12,343 bases of DNA from Chryseosolibacter sp966095595. Its GTDB lineage: Bacteria; Bacteroidota; Bacteroidia; Cytophagales; Cyclobacteriaceae. The stretch lies in NCBI GenBank assembly GCA_966095595.1, contig CBHTUB010000141.1, positions 1 through 12,343 on the forward strand, read 5' to 3'. Each line of letters begins with the position of its first letter. The stretch's first letter is position 1. The translations under genes were made by a program, and so were the position numbers. A model generated the notes under the pieces. The model did no database searches, was not told the origin of the DNA, and was given only the letters and a program-made list of their open reading frames with translations. Shown one piece after another: positions 1 to 6,246 of this stretch.

Positions 1-137
1 ATTTTTTCTTTTTCCTGCACGCCCGGTGGGAGATATAAGCCTGTTTCAGTTCTGTCGCTTTGGGCAACGGGTTTGATCAATACGCGATCACCGACGACAA
101 TCAGTTTTTTCAATTTGTTATCCGCTGTGATTTTCAT
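1..137 (-). CDS. GroES-like co-chaperone family protein, 3' end cut by window edge
   Basis: Only the first 45 residues are visible; the gene continues beyond base 1. It opens MKITADNKLKKLIVVGDRVL and continues with IKP, a DRTETGLYLPP segment and a VQEKEK stretch. This is the GroES (Cpn10) beta-barrel start, with GDRVLIKP as the first strand and the (T/S)xxGLYLP segment leading to the mobile loop. In Bacteroidota such proteins exist as stand-alone GroES-like co-chaperones as well as the groES of the groESL operon. No groEL is visible, and its neighbour is rmuC, so I take it as the stand-alone type (inference). The ATG lies 17 nt after the rmuC stop, with a GGAG about 6 nt upstream, so it is probably the second gene of an rmuC operon. 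I cannot judge whether the mobile loop is intact because it lies outside the window. Confidence 0.8.
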   Translation of the reverse strand, partial: MKITADNKLKKLIVVGDRVLIKPVAQSDRTETGLYLPPGVQEKEK

Positions 138-154
138 ACCAGACTCCAACGTTA

Positions 155-1477
155 TCATTTATCAAAAAGATCGACCTGGTCTTCAGCGCGGCTCAGCAGT
201 TTTGGATCGAGGTTTTTTCCGGCTTTTGCGCCCAGCTTCTTCAGTTCCTCTACCCGCCGCACAAGGTTACCGCTGCCGACCGAAAGCTTCTTCATCGATT
301 CCTCATAAAATTTCTTCGATGAATCCATGAGCTGGCCCAACCTGATAAGGTCCTCGGTAAAACCTACAAACTTATCGTACAGGTCCCCCGCCTTATTTGC
401 AATGTCGAGCACATGCCGGTTCTGATACTCCTGTTTCCAGACATTTTTAATAAGCTGAAGCGAAGGGATCAGTAGCGTAGGACTCACGAACACGATCCTT
501 TTTTCAAGAGCTTCTTCGTACAGACTTTTCTCACTTTGAATCGCCAGAATGTATGCGGGCTCGATCGGGATGAACATGATCAGAAAATCCAGGTTGCTGT
601 CGGCTGTTATATGTTTCTGATAGTTCTTGTCACCGAGGTTCTTCATGTGCTGCCGGATGGAAACCAAATGCGCTTTCAGGGCTACGGCTTTTTCTTCGTC
701 ACTGTTCGAGTTCACGAAGTTGTTGTATGCCGTGAGGCTGACCTTCGAGTCGATGATTACGTGGCGGTTTTCCGGTAAGCGAATGATCACGTCCGGTCTG
801 AAACGTCCCTCGGCTGTCGTGAACGATTCCTGAATAAAGTATTCACGGTCTCTTTCCAGCCCGGATTTCTGAAGTATGCTCTCTAGAATAAATTCGCCCC
901 ACGCACCCTGCGTTTTTGAGTCTCCTTTCAACGCCCGTGTCAGGTTTTCTGCTTCGCGCGTCATTTGAATATTCAACCGCTGCAGGTTTTCAAGTTGTTC
1001 GCGCAGTGCGGAATTTCTCGTGATGTTATCCTTGTGGGTGTCTTCAACACGTTTTTCGAATTCCTGGATCTTTTCACCGAGAGGTTTAAGCAGATCAAAA
1101 AGATTGGTCTTATTCTGCTCCGTGAATTTTTTTGTTTTCTCTTCGAGGATATCGTTGGCGAGATTCCGGAATTGAATGCTGAACTTGTCCTGGATCGACT
1201 CGAGCTCTTTTTTCTGATCCTGCAGCTTCTCCTGCAAGTTTCGATAGTCCGCCTCGGCTGCAGCCAATTCTGCGTTAAGACGGAGCACTTTATCATGCTG
1301 GGTGTTCAGCTCGTTCCTAAGATCGGTAAGTTGACTTTGCAGTGACTTGTTCTTCTCCTGCTCCACCAGTATGGCAGCAATCGTATTCTGCGCGGAGGAG
1401 GAGAATTTTGTGCGGGCGATCGTCCAGCCTATCAGTACACCAACAGCGAGTCCCGCAATCAATAGGGCAATTTCCAT
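155..1477 (-). CDS. rmuC: DNA recombination protein RmuC homologue
   Basis: A 440-residue RmuC-family protein, complete. Residues about 3-22 form a hydrophobic N-terminal segment (ALLIAGLAVGVLIGWTI) that should anchor it in the inner membrane with a short N-terminus outside. Residues about 25-180 are charged heptad-like coiled coil. The RmuC core starts near GAWGEFILES (191-200) and includes RPDV (227-230) followed by IIDSK (241-245). That pair resembles the PD-x(n)-(D/E)xK nuclease signature proposed for this family. In E. coli, RmuC limits inversions at short inverted repeats; the biochemistry is poorly defined. The C-terminal helical part (about 350-420) is normal and length is typical. 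Transcription is away from rocD, and a GroES-like gene follows after 17 nt. A TACCTTTA box ends 4 nt before the ATG, but I do not count it as a firm promoter. Confidence 0.93.
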   Translation of the reverse strand: MEIALLIAGLAVGVLIGWTIARTKFSSSAQNTIAAILVEQEKNKSLQSQLTDLRNELNTQHDKVLRLNAELAAAEADYRNLQEKLQDQKKELESIQDKFSIQFRNLANDILEEKTKKFTEQNKTNLFDLLKPLGEKIQEFEKRVEDTHKDNITRNSALREQLENLQRLNIQMTREAENLTRALKGDSKTQGAWGEFILESILQKSGLERDREYFIQESFTTAEGRFRPDVIIRLPENRHVIIDSKVSLTAYNNFVNSNSDEEKAVALKAHLVSIRQHMKNLGDKNYQKHITADSNLDFLIMFIPIEPAYILAIQSEKSLYEEALEKRIVFVSPTLLIPSLQLIKNVWKQEYQNRHVLDIANKAGDLYDKFVGFTEDLIRLGQLMDSSKKFYEESMKKLSVGSGNLVRRVEELKKLGAKAGKNLDPKLLSRAEDQVDLFDK

Positions 1478-1660
1478 CCTGTAAAGGTATTGATCACACT
1501 ATCGTTCCGCAACTCCTTTGCGGGCGGGGGATATGGAGTCCAATATGAAATGCATCAGTTTATTCATTATCAGGCATATCAGTTTTCGAAATTTCAGGAA
1601 ATAGATCATTTTCAGATGGCGAATCCATAAATTGCAAGTCTGTTTTAATGACATATTCCT
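1478..1660. promoter_or_regulatory. Divergent rmuC/rocD intergenic region
   Basis: This gap of 183 bp separates the divergent starts of rmuC and rocD, so it must hold both promoters. On the minus strand a TACCTTTA (plus-strand 1482-1489) fits the Bacteroidota -7 box in 7 of 8 positions, with a TTG about 20 nt upstream. It would place the rmuC transcription start at or next to the ATG. I found no TAnnTTTG match for rocD. A GC-rich patch (GCGGGCGGGGG, 1520-1530) and an odd palindrome GGAGTCC (1535-1541) are present without obvious meaning. No convincing small gene was seen. Confidence 0.4.
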
Positions 1661-2899
1661 ATGGTAGAGGCAATTACATCCAGTCAGCAGGCAATCGAAC
1701 TGGAAGACAAGTACGGTGCGCACAACTATCATCCATTACCTGTTGTATTGAGTAAGGGCGAAGGCGTTTTTCTCTGGGATGTTGAAGGAAAAAGATACTA
1801 CGATTTCCTTTCCGCCTATAGTGCCGTTAATCAGGGACATTGCCATCCAAGGATCATCAACGCCCTGATCGAACAGGCGAAGGAATTGACCCTTACCTCA
1901 CGCGCTTTTTACAATGATAAGCTTGGCCTTGCCGAGAAGTTTGTTTGCGAGACATTCGGATATCAGAAGGCATTGTTCATGAACAGTGGCGCCGAGGCGA
2001 ACGAAACGGCGATCAAGCTGGCCCGGAAATGGGGGTATCTTAAGAAAGGTATTGAATCGAACAAGGCGGTCATCGTTGCAGCCCAGAAGAATTTCCACGG
2101 CAGAACAACAACGATCATATCTGCATCGACAGATGCTTCAGCGCGTAAGGACTTCGGGCCCTTCATGCCGGGTTTCGAGATCATAGAATACGACAACGTT
2201 GCAGCAATCGAGAAAGCGCTGGCGAACCCGAATGTGTGTGGTCTTTGGATCGAGCCCATTCAGGGTGAGGCGGGCGTGTATGTTCCGCAGGATGGTTACC
2301 TCAAGGCCGCCGCAGAGCTATGCAGGAAGTATAATGTTCTTTTAATGATGGACGAGATCCAGACTGGCATTGCCCGGACCGGAAAAATGCTTGCGTCGGA
2401 TCACGAGGGTGTACATCCGGATCTGCTTATTCTCGGCAAGGCTTTGTCGGGAGGAACGATGCCGGTGTCTTGTGTTCTTGCTGATGATCATATCATGCTC
2501 CTTATCAAGCCTGGTGAACACGGCTCGACATTCGGAGGCAATCCGATCGCTGCTGCTGTTTGTATGGAAGCGCTTCAGGTGGTGAAGGACGAAAACCTCG
2601 AAAGAAATTCCGAGAAGCTTGGTAAGGTTTTCCGTGATCGCATGAATGCGTTGAAGAAGAAAAGCGATCTGATCACGCTGGTGCGGGGCAAGGGGCTACT
2701 GAATGCGATCGTTATCAATGACTCGCCCGAGAGCGAAACGGCATGGAATATCTGTGTAGATTTTGCAAAGAACGGTCTTCTCGCAAAGCCAACGCATGGT
2801 AATATTATCAGGCTTGCGCCACCGTTGGTGATCTCCGAGGAGCAGATCCACGAATGTTGTGATATTATTGAGCGCGTGATCCTGAACTACAAAAAGTAA
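1661..2899 (+). CDS. rocD: Ornithine aminotransferase (ornithine-oxo-acid transaminase)
   Basis: A 412-residue class III PLP-dependent aminotransferase, full length. It should convert L-ornithine plus 2-oxoglutarate to glutamate-5-semialdehyde plus glutamate in the cytosol, linking arginine or ornithine breakdown to proline and glutamate. The N-terminus (EDKYGAHNYHPLPVVLSKGE, about 15-34) is characteristic of ornithine aminotransferase rather than acetylornithine aminotransferase. Other marks are SGAEANETAIK (109-119) binding the cofactor phosphate, NFHGRT (144-149), EPIQGE (198-203), the cofactor-pyridine Asp in DEIQTG (D231), the Schiff-base Lys in LGKALSGG (K260), and GSTFGGNP (288-295). 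The ATG at 1661 is the first in-frame start consistent with the family; no Shine-Dalgarno sequence is evident, which is common in Bacteroidota. It is monocistronic here: divergent from rmuC and convergent with gldH. Confidence 0.96.
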   Translation: MVEAITSSQQAIELEDKYGAHNYHPLPVVLSKGEGVFLWDVEGKRYYDFLSAYSAVNQGHCHPRIINALIEQAKELTLTSRAFYNDKLGLAEKFVCETFGYQKALFMNSGAEANETAIKLARKWGYLKKGIESNKAVIVAAQKNFHGRTTTIISASTDASARKDFGPFMPGFEIIEYDNVAAIEKALANPNVCGLWIEPIQGEAGVYVPQDGYLKAAAELCRKYNVLLMMDEIQTGIARTGKMLASDHEGVHPDLLILGKALSGGTMPVSCVLADDHIMLLIKPGEHGSTFGGNPIAAAVCMEALQVVKDENLERNSEKLGKVFRDRMNALKKKSDLITLVRGKGLLNAIVINDSPESETAWNICVDFAKNGLLAKPTHGNIIRLAPPLVISEEQIHECCDIIERVILNYKK

Positions 2900-2949
2900 A
2901 TCTTTACGTCAGCACAACGCTACCGTGGTTTACACCGGGAGTAAATAAG

Positions 2950-2978
2950 GATCCTGGAAAGGACCGTTAGGTCACTTT
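2950..2978. terminator. Weak candidate terminator between convergent rocD and gldH
   Basis: Two small alternative hairpins lie between the converging stops. One is AAAG-GACC / gtta / GGTC-a-CTTT at 2958-2978, a stem of 8 pairs with one bulged A, followed on the plus strand by TGTTTC. The other is GG(a)TCCT / ggaa / AGGACC at 2949-2965. On the minus strand that one is followed by TTATTTA. Neither has a long T run, so either could be a modest terminator or chance. The first overlaps the gldH stop codon. Confidence 0.35.
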
Positions 2979-3448
2979 TGTTTCAGCGCCTTCTCCACGC
3001 GAAGGCCAACAGCCAGAATGCCATCGAGGGTATCCTTACGCATGAATTGCTCGAAAGAGATCTTGTATTCTCCCTTATTTGGAAAGATGTGATTTTTCTT
3101 CACGAGGATCTGGTGATCGTAGATGTCGCCGAGACCGCTGGTGCCATAGGGTTCTCCCGTCTTCACATCGAACAGTGTGCTGTTGAGCAATTGCCTTTCC
3201 AGCACCAATCCAAGCGAATCCTGAAGCTTGTAGTTGACGAAGATGCGCGAATAGGGATAATCAACAGAGTTCCTTACGTTGAAGTAAAGGTTATAAGGAG
3301 TGGAATTATCGTCGATCGTGAATTCGAACTCTGCCTTGTCAGCCTGTTTCCAGATCCGATCGTTGAACGTGACATTCTTTTCATACAGCCTATCGTCGTC
3401 ACATGAAATCAAAATGACGGAAGCAACAAGGGCAACTAACAATCTCAT
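2972..3448 (-). CDS. gldH: Gliding motility lipoprotein GldH
   Basis: A 158-residue protein recognised as GldH. The N-terminus is a type II signal peptide: MR, a hydrophobic stretch LLVALVASVIL, then the lipobox LISC with Cys16 as the predicted lipidated residue. DDD follows, as is usual for surface or outer-membrane-directed Bacteroidota lipoproteins. The mature part is beta-rich, with YNLYFNVRNSVDYPYSRIFV (about 53-72) and GLGDIYDHQILVKK (about 105-118) as recognisable segments. In Flavobacterium johnsoniae, GldH is one of the lipoproteins required for gliding; its exact biochemical role is unknown. The start codon overlaps the stop of the upstream PSP1 gene as ATGA (3445-3448), so translation is probably coupled. 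It is the last gene of a purD-ricT-gldH operon. Its presence suggests a gliding organism with a type IX secretion system, though no other gld or spr gene is in the window. Confidence 0.9.
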   Translation of the reverse strand: MRLLVALVASVILISCDDDRLYEKNVTFNDRIWKQADKAEFEFTIDDNSTPYNLYFNVRNSVDYPYSRIFVNYKLQDSLGLVLERQLLNSTLFDVKTGEPYGTSGLGDIYDHQILVKKNHIFPNKGEYKISFEQFMRKDTLDGILAVGLRVEKALKQK

Positions 3449-4809
3449 CCTTCGGTCTGCGGTTTGTTGTCGTTCGGGTTTGGCCTGTTTTGCTGCGGAC
3501 GATTCTGGTTCGGCCGGTTCTGATTATTCGGTCGTTGCTGTCCCCGCTGTTGCTGCTGCTTATTTTGTCCCTGACCTTGCTGTGGCTTCTGTTGCCCCTG
3601 ACCCTGAGGCCTGTTTTGCTGGCCTTGTCCCTGAGGTCTGTTTTGAGGCTGACCTTGTCCCTGCGGACGCTGCTCTGCCTTTCCCTCGACCCGATCTCCG
3701 GGGCCCTTCTTCTTTTTCTTCTTTTTCTTAGCCTTGTTCTTGTACTTCTGATCCATTTTCTGGAGATCGCTGTTCAGCACCTCTACGGAAGCCTTTTCTT
3801 CCGACTCGTCACGATCCAGGGAGGCTGGTTTTTTTCCTTCGCGGTTCATGCGCAGGATGGCATTCACGCGCTCGATGTCCAAAGGATGCCAGGTGTTCTC
3901 TTCACCATAGCCGAACCACATGATCTTTCTGAAAATGTCGGTCTTTTGAAGAACGGCATCGCCTTTTTCTGTCTGCAGGGGTGCTTCGATCTTCGGAATG
4001 TCTTCGAGTGCTTCGATATACGTCTCGAGCTCGTAGTTCAGGCAGCACTTCAATCTTCCGCATTGACCTGAAAGCTTGCTCGGATTCAGGGAAAGGTTCT
4101 GGTAACGCGCTGCGCTGGTGGCCACATTCTTGAACTCGGATAGCCACGTTGAGCAACATAACTCGCGTCCGCATACTCCGATACCGCCAAGCCTTCCCGC
4201 TTCCTGACGAAGGCTGATCTGCCGCATCTCTACGCGGATCTTGAATTCGCCCGCCAGTATCTTGATGAGCTCACGGAAGTCAACACGGTCGTCCGCGGAG
4301 TAGTAAAAAGTAGCTTTTGTATTGTCGGCCTGATATTCGATATCCGACAATTTCATTTCCAGCTTCAGGTCGCGAACAATCTCACGTGTCCTGTATAATG
4401 TGGGAAGCTCGCGCTTTTTTACCTCTTCGAATTTTTCCAGATCCTTCTGGTTCGCGAGCCGGTAGATCTTCTTGATCTCGCCATCATCAGCAATTTTCTT
4501 TTTTTGCATCTGAAGCCGCACGAGCTCACCCTGCAACGACACATAGCCGAGGTGATGTCCGTTTGGAACTTCTACGATCACTGAATCTCCGGTCGTAAGG
4601 TTGAATCCTTCTGTATTCCTGTAAAAATCCTTTCTTCCGTTTTTGAAACGTACTTCGACTATCTTGAATTTATCTACCGTCGGCATGTCCATGTTGGATA
4701 GCCAGTCGAATACATTCATTTTATTGCAGCCACCGGTGCCGCAGGCGCCATTGTTATTGCAACCTGAAACTTTACCGTCTTTGGCAGCTGTGCCGCATGA
4801 GCATCCCAT
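3445..4809 (-). CDS. ricT: PSP1-domain protein, RicT/YaaT family, with Cys-rich head and Q/N/P/G-rich tail
   Basis: A 454-residue PSP1/RicT protein. In Bacillus subtilis, RicT (YaaT) works with RicA and RicF in an Fe-S-containing complex that steers RNase Y cleavage; whether Bacteroidota use it the same way is unknown. The head holds C3, C5, C17, C23 and C28 ahead of NVFDWLSNMD (32-41). The PSP1 core (about 45-260) contains GVCGRELCCS (211-220; C213, C218, C219) and SGQCGRLKCC (247-256; C250, C255, C256). These match the conserved Cys positions that bind clusters in RicT. After about 345 comes a Lys run (361-368), then a disordered tail of PQGQGQ and NRPNQ-type repeats (about 380-450). The start lies 4 nt after purD, with AAAGGAG inside the last purD codons (plus-strand 4821-4827), 12 nt before the ATG. 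The stop overlaps gldH. Confidence 0.9.
   Translation of the reverse strand: MGCSCGTAAKDGKVSGCNNNGACGTGGCNKMNVFDWLSNMDMPTVDKFKIVEVRFKNGRKDFYRNTEGFNLTTGDSVIVEVPNGHHLGYVSLQGELVRLQMQKKKIADDGEIKKIYRLANQKDLEKFEEVKKRELPTLYRTREIVRDLKLEMKLSDIEYQADNTKATFYYSADDRVDFRELIKILAGEFKIRVEMRQISLRQEAGRLGGIGVCGRELCCSTWLSEFKNVATSAARYQNLSLNPSKLSGQCGRLKCCLNYELETYIEALEDIPKIEAPLQTEKGDAVLQKTDIFRKIMWFGYGEENTWHPLDIERVNAILRMNREGKKPASLDRDESEEKASVEVLNSDLQKMDQKYKNKAKKKKKKKKGPGDRVEGKAEQRPQGQGQPQNRPQGQGQQNRPQGQGQQKPQQGQGQNKQQQQRGQQRPNNQNRPNQNRPQQNRPNPNDNKPQTEG
3460..3729 (-). repeat. Low-complexity coding repeat (poly-Lys then PQGQGQ/NRPxQ tail of RicT)
   Basis: This stretch encodes the last ~94 residues of the RicT protein. 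It begins with a run of eight Lys codons (3706-3729) and then a Gln/Pro/Gly/Asn-rich tail. At DNA level two near-identical units are readable on the plus strand, 3602-3628 and 3629-3658, each starting CCCTGAGG and containing CTGTTTTG and CCTTGT. Such tandem units can change number by slippage. Confidence 0.75.
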
Positions 4810-4813
4810 TGTT

Positions 4814-6106
4814 TTAATTCACTCCTTTGTAGTTTAACAAATCTACTCCGATGTCCTTTCTGAAATAAAGTCCATCCCATTTGATCTCCGCAGCGCGTGC
4901 GTAAGCCGCTTCGCGTGCTTCTTTCAGAGACTGGCCACGACCGGTAACTGCGAGAACACGACCGCCATCGGTTACAATGACCTGATCGTCCTTGCGGGTC
5001 CCGGCATGGAAGACCAATGCCTGACCGTCCTTTTCAAGACCATTGATCGATTTACCCTTTTCATATTGTCCGGGGTAGCCTCCACTCACGAGCGCGATCG
5101 TTACCGCGTGGTGATGATCGATCTCTATTTTTTTATTCCGGAGCTCGCCTTTTGCTGTCGCCACGAGCAGATCCACCAGGTCATTTTTTATCCTTGGCAT
5201 CACAGCCTGTGTCTCCGGATCGCCCATCCGCGCATTGTACTCGATCACGAAAGGTTCTCCACCGACGTTCATCAGGCCAATGAAGATGAATCCCTTGTAA
5301 TCGATGGCTTCGCGGTTCAGGCCGGCAATGGTTGGTTTCACAACTTTCTCCTCTACCTTTTGCATGAACTCCTTCGAAGCAAATATTACTGGCGAAACGG
5401 CTCCCATTCCGCCGGTATTGGGTCCGGTATCACCGTCGCCGATGCGCTTATAGTCTTTCGCCTCGGGCAAAATGACGTAGTCCTTACCATCGGTCAACAC
5501 GAAAACCGACAATTCAATTCCGTTCAGGAACTCTTCGATCAGAACTTTCGAGCTGGCCTCGCCGAATTGCTTGTGGACAAGCATATCCTTGATAACCGCT
5601 TTTGCTTCTGCCTGCGAAATGCTGATGATAACACCTTTTCCTGCGGCCAGTCCATCCGCTTTCAGTACGATAGGAGGTTTACAGGTGCCGATATAATCAA
5701 AAGCCTCCTGAATGTTCGCAGCGGTAAATGTTTTAGCTTTTGCCGTCGGGATTCCGTTACGGAGCATGAACTGCTTGGAGAAGTCCTTGCTGCCCTCCAG
5801 TTGCGCACCGATCTTTCCCGGTCCAACAATGAGGATATCCTTAAGCCATGGATTGGTCTCAAAGTAGTCCCTGATGCCCTTGACGAGTGGCGCTTCGGGT
5901 CCTACTACGACAAGCTCGATGTTTTTATCCTGGCAGAACTGTCCAAGCTGTTGGAAGTCTTCCGCCGATATCGAAACATTTTCTGCCACGATGCCGGTAC
6001 CGGCATTTCCCGGAGCAACGTACAACTTGCCGCACAATGGACTTTGCCTGATTTTCCACGCCAGCGCGTGCTCTCTGCCTCCATTGCCGATAAGTAGAAT
6101 GTTCAT
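4814..6106 (-). CDS. purD: Phosphoribosylamine-glycine ligase (GAR synthetase)
   Basis: A 430-residue ATP-grasp enzyme of de novo purine synthesis. It joins glycine to 5-phosphoribosylamine using ATP to give glycinamide ribonucleotide, in the cytosol. Visible marks are the N-terminal LLIGNGGREHALAWK (4-18), VVVGPEAPL (66-74), the ATP-binding segment LKADGLAAGKGV (148-159), GPNTGGMGA (228-236), and the metal or phosphate site NARMGDPETQ (291-300). Length is normal for PurD and no key motif is missing. It is first in a minus-strand operon with ricT and gldH. A Bacteroidota-type promoter lies about 25 nt upstream of the ATG, and an 11-bp palindrome sits between that promoter and the ATG. Other purine genes are not nearby. 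Confidence 0.97.
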   Translation of the reverse strand: MNILLIGNGGREHALAWKIRQSPLCGKLYVAPGNAGTGIVAENVSISAEDFQQLGQFCQDKNIELVVVGPEAPLVKGIRDYFETNPWLKDILIVGPGKIGAQLEGSKDFSKQFMLRNGIPTAKAKTFTAANIQEAFDYIGTCKPPIVLKADGLAAGKGVIISISQAEAKAVIKDMLVHKQFGEASSKVLIEEFLNGIELSVFVLTDGKDYVILPEAKDYKRIGDGDTGPNTGGMGAVSPVIFASKEFMQKVEEKVVKPTIAGLNREAIDYKGFIFIGLMNVGGEPFVIEYNARMGDPETQAVMPRIKNDLVDLLVATAKGELRNKKIEIDHHHAVTIALVSGGYPGQYEKGKSINGLEKDGQALVFHAGTRKDDQVIVTDGGRVLAVTGRGQSLKEAREAAYARAAEIKWDGLYFRKDIGVDLLNYKGVN

Positions 6107-6118
6107 GATTCTGATCCA

Positions 6119-6129
6119 GGGTTAAACCC
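6119..6129. promoter_or_regulatory. 11-bp palindrome GGGTTAAACCC in the purD leader
   Basis: GGGTT-A-AACCC is a perfect odd palindrome placed between the purD -7 box and the purD ATG, about where transcription should begin. It could be an operator or a short hairpin at the mRNA 5' end, or chance. No known regulator is assigned. Confidence 0.35.
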
Positions 6130-6130
6130 C

Positions 6131-6161
6131 CAAAGATAACCGCGAAATCCAGTAATTAAAA
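6131..6161 (-). promoter_or_regulatory. Promoter of the purD-ricT-gldH operon
   Basis: On the minus strand, TTTT (plus 6158-6161) is followed after exactly 19 nt by TATCTTTG (plus 6131-6138). The -7 box fits the Bacteroidota consensus TAnnTTTG in all fixed positions, and the -33 box fits TTTG in 3 of 4. A start about 6-8 nt downstream would give a leader of roughly 20 nt. No other good match lies between recQ and purD. Confidence 0.7.
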
Positions 6162-6188
6162 TAGCCGCTTGCGAGCTTTCGTGCGATT

Positions 6189-6229
6189 TAAAAAAGCGAA
6201 GGCCGGAAGCGTGCTGCCTCCGGCCTTCG
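6189..6229 (-). terminator. Intrinsic terminator of recQ
   Basis: The arms CGAAGGCCGGAAGC (6197-6210) and GCCTCCGGCCTTCG (6216-6229) pair at 13 of 14 positions around a 5-nt loop. On the minus strand the stem is followed one base later by six T (plus 6190-6195). The hairpin begins about 17 nt after the recQ stop. The T run is only on the minus-strand side, so it acts on recQ transcription and insulates the purD promoter just downstream. Confidence 0.9.
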
Positions 6230-6246
6230 TATCATATTGAAGTGCT

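Noticed and set aside
1530..1550. Imperfect dyad around GGAGTCC with flanking ATAT in the rmuC/rocD gap
   Set aside because: The arms are very short and out of register by one base; likely chance.
1499..1732. Minus-strand frame of 77 codons across the rocD start
   Set aside because: It overlaps the 5' end of rocD, shows no family resemblance and has no clear ribosome site.
3490..4071. Open frame of 193 codons on the plus strand opposite the ricT tail
   Set aside because: Its Leu-rich sequence is the antisense of the Gln/Lys/Pro-rich low-complexity tail, not a membrane protein.
5006..6097. Long open frame (363 codons) on the plus strand opposite purD
   Set aside because: The minus strand encodes full-length PurD with every family motif; the antisense frame has no recognisable domain and is a by-product of purD codon usage.
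6197..6229. The GC-rich hairpin as a bidirectional terminator or riboswitch
   Set aside because: The T run is present only on the minus-strand side and there is no plus-strand gene ending here, so it is simply the recQ terminator.
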